Positions 1-8,139 of a DNA stretch of 37,431 nucleotides are shown here, piece by piece. The notes below the pieces were generated by a model that was given only the letters and a program-made list of their open reading frames with translations, was not told the origin of the DNA and ran no database searches. The position numbers and the translations under genes are program-made. The stretch is from Rugamonas violacea (GTDB taxonomy: Bacteria > Pseudomonadota > Gammaproteobacteria > Burkholderiales > Burkholderiaceae_D), in assembly GCF_016461825.1 (NCBI RefSeq), contig NZ_JAEMNU010000117.1, positions 1 to 37,431 on the forward strand, written 5' to 3'. The stretch's first letter is position 1. The number at the start of each line of letters is the position of its first letter.

Positions 1-17
1 CGACGCTCTTCCGATCT
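1..17. other. Illumina adapter remnant at contig end
   Basis: The first 17 bases, CGACGCTCTTCCGATCT, equal the 3' end of the standard Illumina TruSeq adapter. This is leftover library sequence at an untrimmed contig end. Native DNA starts at about position 18. Confidence 0.93.
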
Positions 18-148
18 CGGCCGCAGCCGCGCCGGGCGCCGCCGCAAGCGGCGCGGCGGAGCAGCAGGGCGCCGCGCCGGCCCCGGGCGCGGCCCAGCCG
101 CAGGCCTTGCCGGCGCCCGACATCGTCCCGGCCACGCCGGCGCCATGA
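18..148 (+). CDS. 3' end of an unidentified gene with an Ala/Pro-rich tail (partial)
   Basis: The frame running from position 20 to a TGA at 146-148 has no internal stop. It encodes a low-complexity Ala/Gly/Pro/Gln-rich tail ending [10 protein letters not shown]. The stop overlaps the ATGATG start of the next pseudopilin gene, which is typical of translational coupling in a tight operon. The body of the gene is lost beyond the contig end, so its product cannot be named. A secretion-apparatus component such as a secretin-like protein would fit the following prepilin genes, but that is inference from position only. Confidence 0.5.
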
Positions 149-636
149 TGCTTGCCGTGGCGCCGCGCCGCCTCGGCGGCTTCACGCTGATCGAGTTGCT
201 GGTCACCTTGGCCATCCTCGGCCTGCTCGGCACTTTGGTGGTGCCGGTGGCCCAGGTGGTCGGCCAGCGCCGCCAGGAACAGGAGCTGCGCCACGCGCTG
301 CACCAAATCCGCCAGGGCATCGACGCCTACAAGCTGGCCTTCGACGAGGGCCGCGTCGCCAAGGTGCTCGGCTCGACCGGTTACCCGAAGACGCTGGAAT
401 TGCTGGCCGACGGCGTGCCCGACCTGCGCAGCCCCAAGCGCGCCAAGATCTTCTTCCTGCGCCGCGTGCCGCGCGACCCGTTCAACGCCGATAGCGAGCT
501 GAGCGATGCCCAGACCTGGGGCCGGCGCAGCTACGCCAGCGAGGCCGAGCAGCCCAAGGAGGGCGAGGATGTGTACGATGTGTATTCGACTTCCGACCGG
601 CTCGGCCTGAACGGCGTGCCCTACCGCAAATGGTGA
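145..636 (+). CDS. GspG/PulG-like prepilin (pseudopilin), T2SS or type IV pilus-like
   Basis: The 163-residue product starts with a short basic leader (APRRLGG) followed by [20 protein letters not shown], the type III prepilin signal. PilD-type peptidase would cut after the second Gly and methylate Phe. The hydrophobic N-terminal helix (about residues 13-35) anchors the subunit and packs it into a pilus or pseudopilus. The C-terminal half has a GspG-like end ([20 protein letters not shown]). Two tandem ATGs (145, 148) are possible starts; the upstream stop overlaps them. The 3' end overlaps the next prepilin gene by 7 bases, so three prepilin-like genes form one operon. The full secretion machinery is off the contig, so the exact system (T2SS or a pilus-like variant) is undecided. 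Confidence 0.85.
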   Translation: MMLAVAPRRLGGFTLIELLVTLAILGLLGTLVVPVAQVVGQRRQEQELRHALHQIRQGIDAYKLAFDEGRVAKVLGSTGYPKTLELLADGVPDLRSPKRAKIFFLRRVPRDPFNADSELSDAQTWGRRSYASEAEQPKEGEDVYDVYSTSDRLGLNGVPYRKW

Positions 637-1019
637 CCATGAAACTATCCGCCCGTCGCGGCTTTACCCTGATCGAGCTGCTGGTGGTGCTGGGCATCAT
701 CGCGCTGATGCTGACCCTGGCCGTGCCGCGCTACTTCCCCAGCATCGACAAGTCGAAGGAGGTGGTGCTGGCCGACAACCTGCGCAATCTGCGCGCCGTC
801 ATCGACCAGTACTACGGCGACACCGGCCGCTATCCCGACACGCTGGAGCAACTGGTCGAGAAGAAATACCTGCGCGCGCCGCCGCTCGACCCGATCACCG
901 ACAGCAGCAGCAGTTGGATCATCGTGCCGCCCGAGGACGGCATCAAGGGCGGCGTCTACAACGTCAAGAGTGGAGCGCCGGGCAATGACCGCAGCGGCCG
1001 ACCGTACGCCGACTGGTAG
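630..1019 (+). CDS. GspG-like prepilin (pseudopilin), second in operon
   Basis: The 129-residue product begins with KLSARRG followed by [22 protein letters not shown], the canonical prepilin peptidase site and N-terminal helix. The soluble part ([33 protein letters not shown], split by the helix-loop typical of the family) closely follows major pseudopilin GspG, including the GRYP motif and a DP turn. The protein should be inserted in the inner membrane, processed, and assembled into a pseudopilus. The start is either ATG 630, overlapping the previous stop, or ATG 639, which gives a more typical leader length. The end overlaps the third prepilin gene. Confidence 0.87.
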   Translation: MVTMKLSARRGFTLIELLVVLGIIALMLTLAVPRYFPSIDKSKEVVLADNLRNLRAVIDQYYGDTGRYPDTLEQLVEKKYLRAPPLDPITDSSSSWIIVPPEDGIKGGVYNVKSGAPGNDRSGRPYADW

Positions 1020-1710
1020 CCGGCGCCAGGGCGGCTTCACCTACCTGAGCCTGATCATCCTGGTGGCGATGATCGGCCTGGTGGCGGCCAGCACGCTGAA
1101 GATGGGCGCGCTGCTGCAACGCGCCCGCGCCGAGCAGGAGTTGCTCAACATCGGCGCCGAGTTCAGCGACGCGCTGCAAAGCTATGCCAACGCCACCCCG
1201 GCCGGCCAGCCGCCGCAGCCGCCCTCGCTCAAGGAATTGCTCAAGGACCCGCGCTTTCCCGGCGTGCGGCGCCACCTGCGCAAATTGTTCGTCGACCCGC
1301 TGACCGGTTCGGCCGAGTGGGGCGTGGTGTATCTGGCCGACAAGGTCGGCGTGATCGGCATCTACAGCCTGTCCGACGCCAAGGCCATCAAGCTGAGCAA
1401 TTTCCCGACGCGTTTCCAGGCCTTCGAGGGCAAGAGCATGGTGGCCGACTGGAAGTTTACGATGAACGGCAAGGCCGCCAGCACCGCCGCGCCGGCGTTG
1501 ACGCCGCGTGGCGGCCCGGTGGCGCCGGCCACCGACACGGCCGGCGTGCCGGTGGCACCGCCGGTGACGGCGCCGGTCGCCGAGGTCGAAGTCGAGGTCG
1601 AGGTCGAGCCGCCACCCGCCCCCGCGCCGCCCGAGCCCGAGCCGCAACAGCCGCCGCCCGCCACCGAGGAAGCGCCGAGCGCGCCGATCGACCCGCGCAA
1701 ATCCTTGTAG
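985..1710 (+). CDS. Prepilin-like protein with acidic/Pro-rich C-terminal tail
   Basis: From ATG 985 the product has 241 residues. GGAG at 972-975 is a well-placed ribosome site; the upstream in-frame GTG at 970 is less likely. The leader RRQGG is followed by FTYLSLIILVAMIGLVAAS, a prepilin-type cleavage site with the usual Glu+5 replaced (F-T-Y-L-S). Subunits without Glu5 usually sit at the pilus tip or act as minor pseudopilins (family knowledge). Residues about 40-160 form a soluble domain. The last 80 residues are low complexity: Pro/Ala/Thr-rich, then a (EV)n run and PPPAPAPPEPEPQQPPP. The gene overlaps the previous one by 35 bases. It may be a minor pseudopilin with a periplasmic linker tail. 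Confidence 0.78.
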   Translation: MTAAADRTPTGSRRQGGFTYLSLIILVAMIGLVAASTLKMGALLQRARAEQELLNIGAEFSDALQSYANATPAGQPPQPPSLKELLKDPRFPGVRRHLRKLFVDPLTGSAEWGVVYLADKVGVIGIYSLSDAKAIKLSNFPTRFQAFEGKSMVADWKFTMNGKAASTAAPALTPRGGPVAPATDTAGVPVAPPVTAPVAEVEVEVEVEPPPAPAPPEPEPQQPPPATEEAPSAPIDPRKSL

Positions 1711-1775
1711 CCCAGGCCAGCCCGGCTTAGCCCGGTTCGGCCCGGCCCGGCCCGGCCCGGCCCGGCCCGGCCCGG
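1711..1775. repeat. CCCGG pentanucleotide minisatellite
   Basis: Directly after the pseudopilin stop the sequence goes through degenerate pentamers (CCCAG GCCAG CCCGG CTTAG CCCGG TTCGG) and then seven perfect CCCGG copies at 1741-1775. This kind of array is prone to slippage. Confidence 0.9.
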
Positions 1776-2212
1776 CGTAGCGGGCGGGTCGCGCGGGCCG
1801 CGCTGGCCGGCAGCGGCGAAGGGGGAGGTGTGGTGTCGCGCCGACAATTCGGCGCAGATCGCTATCTAATTCCTCCCGGATATGAATTACATCAAACTAA
1901 ATCGCTTGCTCATCCCTGTCATAGGGGAAACGGCGCGAAAATAGTGTCAATCAGGAATTAAAAACATTTCTAACAAGGTAATCTCGGCTGTTTCCAGCGT
2001 GTTTTATTGCATTGCAGCAAAACATTTCCTGCCATCTGAAAATAGTTGCAAAATAGTAATTTCAAATGGAATATTTATAAGACAAAACATGTAGATATGC
2101 TATTATTCGCTCAGCAGCACCCTAAGCTTTTTTTAAGTCTTACCTGAAACCTGTTAAACCAAGGTGGTTGGCGCAAGCGCAACCATGACTTTTTCCCTTT
2201 AAAGGACATCAC
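1776..2212. other. Intergenic region, AT-rich upstream leader of the PEP-CTERM gene
   Basis: No gene is seen. Base composition drops sharply from about 1860 on. It contains an imperfect inverted repeat at 2001-2023 (GTTTTATTGC / GCAGCAAAAC), a small hairpin CCCT-N5-AGGG near 1915-1927, the candidate promoter at 2098-2106 and a leader hairpin at 2166-2184. No intrinsic terminator was found for the pseudopilin operon. Confidence 0.6.
2098..2106 (+). promoter_or_regulatory. Candidate extended -10 promoter of the PEP-CTERM gene
   Basis: TGCTATTAT fits an extended -10 element (TGn plus TATTAT). No good -35 is seen 17 bases upstream. Transcription from about 2113 would give a leader of about 100 bases. 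Confidence 0.45.
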
Positions 2213-2689
2213 ATGAAATTGAAATTCATCTTCGCTGGCTTGCTGGCTGCAGCTTCGTTCTCCGCATCGGCTGGCGATCAAGGCATCAACGTCATCGCTG
2301 ACGGCAAAACCCACAGCTTCGACGCAGTTGAAGGCGATGGCATCCTGTCGAACGGCGTTGACGTCATCTCCCTGCTGGGCCTGGGTGCCGGTACCTACCA
2401 AATCGGTCTGACCGTGTCGGGTCAAAAACTGTCGTTCGACGACGCAACTTCCAACCTGAACGGCGCCTTCGGTTCGGCAGTCAGCTTCGGCGGCCTGAAG
2501 TTCTACGGCGTTGAGTACAGCGGCCATGGTCCATTCGCCCTGAACCTGTTCGGCACCGCCGCAGCTGGCGCCGGTTACAGCGGCACCTACACCGTGACCG
2601 CCGTACCAGAACCAGAAACCTTCGGCATGCTGCTGGGCGGTCTGGCTCTGTTGGGCGTAGTTGCTCGTCGCAAAAACAAAGCAGCTTAA
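2213..2689 (+). CDS. PEP-CTERM sorting-domain secreted protein
   Basis: The 158-residue product has a Sec signal peptide (MKLKFIFAGLLAAASF, cut near ASA-GD) and a C-terminal PEP-CTERM signal: VPEPETFGMLLGGLALLGVVARRKNKAA, read here as a VPEP motif, a hydrophobic helix and a basic end. Such proteins are processed by an exosortase at the inner membrane, and many are linked to exopolysaccharide or biofilm (family knowledge). The middle is Gly/Ser/Ala-rich and beta-like, with an FDDATSNLNG segment recalling the FxxD motifs of PEP-CTERM families. AAAGGA at 2201-2206 is a strong ribosome site. The gene stands alone between its own promoter region and a strong terminator. No exosortase gene is in the window. 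The codon use is milder in GC than its neighbours, as often seen in highly expressed genes. Confidence 0.9.
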   Translation: MKLKFIFAGLLAAASFSASAGDQGINVIADGKTHSFDAVEGDGILSNGVDVISLLGLGAGTYQIGLTVSGQKLSFDDATSNLNGAFGSAVSFGGLKFYGVEYSGHGPFALNLFGTAAAGAGYSGTYTVTAVPEPETFGMLLGGLALLGVVARRKNKAA

Positions 2690-2702
2690 GTTTTTCTGCT
2701 TG

Positions 2703-2732
2703 AAAAAAAACCCGCGCAAGCGGGTTTTTTTT
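2703..2732 (+). terminator. Intrinsic terminator after PEP-CTERM gene (bidirectional)
   Basis: A8-CCCGC-GCAA-GCGGG-T8 is a symmetrical stem with T runs on both strands, so it can stop the PEP-CTERM transcript and also murJ from the other side. Confidence 0.93.
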
Positions 2733-2788
2733 CGTCCCGACATTGCGCCGGCCCCGCCCTGGATCGGCGTCGAGCCGGCGCTGCCGCG

Positions 2789-4339
<1,551 letters not shown>

Positions 4340-4449
4340 GGGGCGAGATTATAGCGGGCGGCTGACGCCGGTAGCGGCCGCCGGGCGGGAAAAGTTGTCG
4401 TAATTTACTCACCCGGCGCGGCCGGCGCAGCACTTTTCTGATTTTTGAA

Positions 4450-4478
4450 TTGCTCAGTGCTAAAAACATCGCTATAAT
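4450..4478 (+). promoter_or_regulatory. Sigma70 promoter of rpsT
   Basis: TTGCTC (4450-4455), a 17-base spacer and a perfect TATAAT (4473-4478) form a near-consensus promoter. Transcription would start near 4485, giving a 140-base leader before the rpsT start at 4626. Confidence 0.85.
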
Positions 4479-4488
4479 CGAAGGCTGT

Positions 4489-4602
4489 ACAGAATTCTGT
4501 TACGCAGACACTAATGTTTGGCAGGCACTGGTTTGGCACACATGGTTCGGCAGACGCACTGAACGCACCTGTTTGACAAACAATAATGTTTGCAAACGCA
4601 CT
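4489..4602 (+). repeat. Repeat-rich rpsT leader
   Basis: Starts with the perfect palindrome ACAGAATTCTGT (4489-4500). Then come about five degenerate units pairing GTTTGGCA-like and GCAGACGCACT-like words: GCAGACACT 4504, GTTTGGCA near 4516, GCAGGCACT 4521, GTTTGGCACA 4531, GTTCGGCA 4545, GCAGACGCACT 4550, GTTTGACA 4571, GTTTGCA 4587, GCAAACGCACT 4592. It lies in the transcribed leader. Confidence 0.6.
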
Positions 4603-4625
4603 TTGACCCTGTTTTAGGAAATTCC

Positions 4626-4892
4626 ATGGCAAATACCGCACAAGCGCGCAAACGCGCTCGTCAAGCAGTCAAGCAAAACGCACACAACTCGTCCCAGCGT
4701 TCGACCCTGCGCACGGCTATCAAAGCTGTTCGTAAAGCGATCCAAGGCGGCGACAAAGCGGCAGCAACCGCAATCTTCCAAGCATCCGTGTCGAAAATCG
4801 ACAGCATTGCTGACAAGAAGATCATCCACAAAAACAAGGCAGCTCGCCATAAGAGCCGTCTGGCAGCTGCTTTGAAAGCACTGGCCGCTTAA
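4626..4892 (+). CDS. rpsT: 30S ribosomal protein S20
   Basis: The product has 88 residues from ATG 4626 ([13 protein letters not shown]), the size and N-terminus of bS20. AGGAA at 4616-4620 supports this start over an in-frame ATG 36 bases upstream. S20 binds 16S rRNA at the body of the small subunit and helps its assembly. The protein is rich in Lys/Arg/Ala helices, as in the family. In E. coli S20 controls its own translation through the mRNA leader; whether the repeat-filled leader here has such a role is unknown. The codon use is strongly biased, as in ribosomal protein genes, and an intrinsic terminator follows. Confidence 0.98.
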   Translation: MANTAQARKRARQAVKQNAHNSSQRSTLRTAIKAVRKAIQGGDKAAATAIFQASVSKIDSIADKKIIHKNKAARHKSRLAAALKALAA

Positions 4893-4935
4893 TTTACGCT
4901 GCTTGCGGTCTCGGCCGCAACCGTAACAAAGCAAG

Positions 4936-4968
4936 AACCCGCCTGACTTCGGTCAGCGCGGGTTTTTT
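4936..4968 (+). terminator. Intrinsic terminator of rpsT
   Basis: AACCCGC-CTGAC, TTCG loop, GTCAG-C-GCGGGTT (one bulged C) and a T run. A weaker hairpin TTGCGG/CCGCAA precedes it near 4902-4919. Confidence 0.9.
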
Positions 4969-4984
4969 CGCGTCGGCGTGCGCC

Positions 4985-5431
4985 TCAGCGCGCCGGCGGC
5001 AGGTTGCCGATCAGCATGCCGGGCTTGATGTGCTTCTGCTTGAACCAGCCCAGGTTCATTTCCAGCGCGTAGCGCACCGCCACCGCCTTGGTCGAGCAAT
5101 GGTTGTCCAGGGTCTGCGCCTGCATGTCCTCGATGTTGACGATCTTGCCGGCGGCGTCGATGAAGGCCACCGACAGCGGCAGCAGGGTGTTCTTCATCCA
5201 CATGCATTGGCTGGCCGGCGCGTCGAAGACGAACAGCATGCCGGCGTTGGGCGCCATCTTGTCGCGGAACATCAGGCCCTGTTCGCGTTGCGCCTCGTTG
5301 GCGGCCAGTTCGGCCTTGATCAAATGCATGCCGGCGCTCAGCTCGACGGTGGCGAAGCGGGCCTGGGCGGCGGCGGGGCCGGCGCTGGCCAGCAGCGCGG
5401 CGGCGCCGAGGGCGGCGAAGAGTGTTTTCAT
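4985..5431 (-). CDS. DUF192 family exported protein
   Basis: The 148-residue product has a signal peptide (MKTLFAALGAAALLASAGPAAA, shortened here to its first part) and then one DUF192 domain. Diagnostic motifs are EQREQGLMFRDK-like (AQREQGLMFRDKM), FVFDAP and MWMKNTLLPL, followed by the V-x-F-ID..G.I..I strand. The molecular function of DUF192 is not established; members are small periplasmic or secreted beta proteins. It is transcribed on its own, toward the rpsT terminator region. The length is usual for the family. Confidence 0.88.
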   Translation of the reverse strand: MKTLFAALGAAALLASAGPAAAQARFATVELSAGMHLIKAELAANEAQREQGLMFRDKMAPNAGMLFVFDAPASQCMWMKNTLLPLSVAFIDAAGKIVNIEDMQAQTLDNHCSTKAVAVRYALEMNLGWFKQKHIKPGMLIGNLPPAR

Positions 5432-5534
5432 GGTGCTCGGGTGGGGGAGGGCGGAAAGCGCCGATTAAGCCATGCCGGCCGCTCAGCGTCAAGCGTGCGC
5501 GCGGCGCGGCGGCGCGGCGGCATTGTTGCGGACG

Positions 5535-5561
5535 TAAAAAAAGGCAGGACGCGCCTGCCTT
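5535..5561 (-). terminator. Intrinsic terminator of the small Ala/Ser-rich gene
   Basis: Stem AAGGCAGG / CCTGCCTT with a 5-base loop. On the minus strand it is followed by a T run (A run at 5535-5540 on plus). Confidence 0.85.
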
Positions 5562-5582
5562 CTTGCCATGCCGGGAAAACGC

Positions 5583-5798
5583 TTACTTGGCTGGAGCCGA
5601 AGCTTCCGCCGATGCCGAGGCGGCTTTCTTGGCTTTTTTGGATTTCTTTGCTTTAGGCGCCGATGCGTCGGCCGATGCCATGGCCGAAGCCGCAGGAGCC
5701 GATGCCATGGCCGAGGCGGAAGCGGATGCCGACGGGGCAGCGGCGAAAGCGGAAGCGGCGAACAGGGATGCAACCAGGGCGGCGATGATTTTGGACAT
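5583..5798 (-). CDS. Small exported Ala/Ser-rich protein with Lys cluster
   Basis: From the ATG at 5798 the product has 71 residues. AAAGGA sits just upstream on the minus strand, so the longer in-frame start at 5882 is unlikely. It has a signal peptide (MSKIIAALVASLFAASAFA) and a mature part made only of Ala, Ser, Met, Pro, Asp, Glu and Lys, with a basic PKAKKSKKAKKAA core. A 17-base unit (GCCGATGCCATGGCCGA at 5671 and 5698) is repeated with a 27-base period, that is, nine residues. No named family is recognised. It resembles in style the low-complexity basic Asr acid-shock proteins, but this is no homology claim. A strong terminator follows, so it is an independently expressed gene. Confidence 0.72.
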   Translation of the reverse strand: MSKIIAALVASLFAASAFAAAPSASASASAMASAPAASAMASADASAPKAKKSKKAKKAASASAEASAPAK

Positions 5799-5922
5799 TT
5801 TGAATTCCTTTGGCAGTTTAAGAAAACAGCGATTCAGGTGAATCTGGCTCATTAACGCGGCCTGGAAATTGTCAGTTGACACGTTTTTGCAAAAAATATG
5901 AAAGTATTTTTGCTGCGACGCA

Positions 5923-7248
5923 TCATATTTCCGCCCTCCCGTTTGGGGTTTCCATAGCGCCGCGCGGCTGCAAATGTTGCAGCAAAGGGGAGAGGCACTG
6001 CGCCGGCAAATTTTTCAGTTCGGCCGCCCGGCGGTCGATCTCGTGGCCCAGGTCGTGCAACAGCCAGTCCATCTCGTCGAGCATGCTGCGCAGTTCGAGC
6101 AGGATGCCGGGATCGTCGCGCGCCACGTCGAGCATGCCGGCGACGTGCTCGGGGTCGACGCCGGCCTGCAGCATCAGCAGGCGGATCGACTGCATGCGCT
6201 CGAACAGGAAGGCCAGCGCCGAGTGCTCGGCGCCGTCGGGCGCCAGCTGCCGCTCGAAGCGGCCGCGCCAGTCGCGCCAGGCGTGCAGCAGGGCGTCCAG
6301 CCGGCCCAGCTGGGCCGCCGCCGGCCCGTGCGGCGCGCCGCTGGCGTCCTGCGGCGTGGCATGGATCAGGTCGCGCAGGGCGTCGACGGCGGCGTGGTCG
6401 AAGCGCGCCTGGTGCAGCCGGGTCAGCATGTCGAGGCGCGGCAGGTCGAAGCGCTGGATCACCGATTCGGCCACGTCGGCCACCGCCACCAGCCTGGCCA
6501 GCGGGGCGATCTTGTCGCCGCGCAGGCCGTGCGGGTAGCCGCTGCCGTCGAGCCGCTCGTGGTGCTGCAGCACCGCCTGCGCCGAGCGCGCCGGGAAGCC
6601 GGCCATCTCGCGCAGCAGCAGGTGGCCGCTGAGCGGGTGGACGTGGATGAAGCGGCGTTCCTCCGGCGTGATGTCGTGGCGCCGGTCGAGCAGTTCCGGG
6701 TCGGTGTGCATTTCGCCGATGTCGTGGCACAGCGCGGCGATCAGCAGCGCGTAGCGCTCGGCGGCCGGCAGGCGCAGCCGTTGCGCCAGGGCGAAGGCGA
6801 TCATCGCGCTGCGCAGCGAATGCTCGAACATGGCGGGGCGCAGCTCGCGCATCACGGTCAGGCGCAGGCACAGCGGCGCCGGCAGCTTGAGCGCGGCCAG
6901 GCCCTGCTTGACCGCCAGCGGGTCGCCGCTGCGCGCCGCCAGGCGGGCTTGGACATTGTCGTGCTCAAGGATCTTGGCGGCCGCCAGCGCCAGGTCGCCG
7001 GCGTCCAGGCTGTGGCTGGTGCGCACCAGGCTGTCGAGCGGTTGCTGCAGCTTGTGCTGGGCCAGCCGCTCGAATTGCGGCTCGCTGATGACGCTGCCCC
7101 TGGCCGCCAGCATCATGCCGTTGCTTGAATAGATGTCGCACTCGGCCACCATCGCCTGGCGCCGCGCCAAGGCCGCCACCGCCTGCACGTAGTAGGGGTT
7201 CTCGGCGCCGGGCAGGGGCGCCGCGACGATGGTGTCGGCAGGAAGCAT
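5923..7248 (-). CDS. HD-GYP domain protein, putative c-di-GMP phosphodiesterase
   Basis: The 441-residue cytosolic protein has no membrane segment. Residues 1-130 form an N-terminal region without a clear family. The HD-GYP core follows: EHS (His143), HDIGE (175-179), HVHPLSGH (202-209), HHERLDGSGYP (229-239, GYP intact) and a final Asp in AVADV. These are the metal ligands and GYP motif of c-di-GMP phosphodiesterases. The Lys of the usual HDIGK is Glu here, next to the metal-binding Asp, so activity is not guaranteed. Residues about 300-441 are helical. GAGGG just upstream of ATG 7248 supports the start. It probably acts in the same signalling pool as the GGDEF-EAL protein at 30507. Confidence 0.88.
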   Translation of the reverse strand: MLPADTIVAAPLPGAENPYYVQAVAALARRQAMVAECDIYSSNGMMLAARGSVISEPQFERLAQHKLQQPLDSLVRTSHSLDAGDLALAAAKILEHDNVQARLAARSGDPLAVKQGLAALKLPAPLCLRLTVMRELRPAMFEHSLRSAMIAFALAQRLRLPAAERYALLIAALCHDIGEMHTDPELLDRRHDITPEERRFIHVHPLSGHLLLREMAGFPARSAQAVLQHHERLDGSGYPHGLRGDKIAPLARLVAVADVAESVIQRFDLPRLDMLTRLHQARFDHAAVDALRDLIHATPQDASGAPHGPAAAQLGRLDALLHAWRDWRGRFERQLAPDGAEHSALAFLFERMQSIRLLMLQAGVDPEHVAGMLDVARDDPGILLELRSMLDEMDWLLHDLGHEIDRRAAELKNLPAQCLSPLLQHLQPRGAMETPNGRAEI

Positions 7249-7352
7249 ATGATCCCTCTATGCAGCATTTGCTGATGGACGGCAAGGGCGGTCCCACCTT
7301 CAATATACGCAATATCGGCGTCGAGTACATGCAAATAATATAACAGTGGCGG

Positions 7353-7913
7353 CTACTTGCCCAGCTCGGCCGCCGTCACCGTGGTCCATTCGCCCGGCAG
7401 CAGCGGGTGGCTGGCCAGCGAGATGGCGCCGATGGCGCTGCGCACCAGCCGCAGCGTGGGCAGGCCGACCGCCGCCGTCATGCGCCGCACCTGGCGGTTC
7501 TTGCCCTCCTGCAGGGTGATGGCCAGCCAGCTGGTGGGCTGCCCGGCGCGGCTGCGGATCGGCGGGTTGCGCGGCCACAGCCAGGCCGGCTCGGCGATCC
7601 GCACCGCCCGGCACGGCTTGGTGATGAAGTCGCCCAGGTCGAGCGGCGCCTGCAGCCGCGCCAGGCTGGCCGCGTCGGCCACGCCGTCGACCTGCACCAG
7701 GTAGGTCTTGGCCTGCTTGTGGTCGGGGTGGGCGATGTTGTGCTGCAGCTTGCCGTCGTCGGTCAGCAGCAGCAGGCCCTCGCTGTCGGCGTCGAGCCGG
7801 CCGGCCGGGTAGACCTTGGGGATGCTGACATAGTCGGCCAAGGTGGCGCGCCCGTCCTGGGCGGAGAATTGGCAGAGCACCTGGAAGGGCTTGTTAAATA
7901 GAATCAGAGACAT
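7353..7913 (-). CDS. rluE: 23S rRNA pseudouridine synthase, RluE type
   Basis: The 186-residue product starts directly with the catalytic domain (ILFNKPFQVLCQF) and lacks an S4 domain, as in the RluE branch of the RsuA/RluB/E/F family. The active-site motif AGRLDADSEGLLLLTDDG holds the catalytic Asp41. The second conserved block is LQEGKNRQVRRMTAAVGLPTLRL, split here as EGKNRQVRRM and GLPTLRLVR. In E. coli RluE converts U2457 of 23S rRNA to pseudouridine. It diverges from icd, a neighbour arrangement shared with E. coli, where rluE and icd are also adjacent and divergent. No strong ribosome site is visible before ATG 7913. Confidence 0.92.
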   Translation of the reverse strand: MSLILFNKPFQVLCQFSAQDGRATLADYVSIPKVYPAGRLDADSEGLLLLTDDGKLQHNIAHPDHKQAKTYLVQVDGVADAASLARLQAPLDLGDFITKPCRAVRIAEPAWLWPRNPPIRSRAGQPTSWLAITLQEGKNRQVRRMTAAVGLPTLRLVRSAIGAISLASHPLLPGEWTTVTAAELGK

Positions 7914-7948
7914 GCTTGTATGAGGTCAAATGTGGTGTAGGCTTATGG

Positions 7949-7970
7949 GCCAGTGTCGTGCCAGTGTCGT
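7949..7970. repeat. Tandem 11-base repeat between rluE and icd
   Basis: GCCAGTGTCGT occurs twice head to tail (7949-7959, 7960-7970) in the divergent promoter region, about 40-60 bases upstream of the likely icd transcription start (CATAAT at 8001-8006). It may be a regulator site. Confidence 0.6.
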
Positions 7971-8139
7971 AAAACCGTAGCGCCTAGTAAAATACTCGTG
8001 CATAATGTGAAACGCCTGTCTTATGTCTTATAGAAGAGTAAAGACGACCGTACCAAATTGGCAACCAATTCAGATTGCAGATCCAGCCCGGCGGCGCAGA
8101 CCCTTGCTGCTTGCTGAGCGTCCCACTTCGGAGAACACG

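Noticed and set aside
2160..2200. Sigma54 promoter (PrsR-type) before the PEP-CTERM gene
   Set aside because: TTGGCGCAAGCGCAACC lacks the correctly spaced GG/GC pair of a -24/-12 site; it is better read as a hairpin.
1860..2212. c-di-GMP (GEMM) riboswitch in the PEP-CTERM leader
   Set aside because: The conserved core and the paired helices of the class were not found.
8023..8139. N-terminal extension of icd by 39 residues
   Set aside because: The frame is open, but the extension has no homology to the family start. MYQHIKV at 8140 has a ribosome site and gives the usual length.
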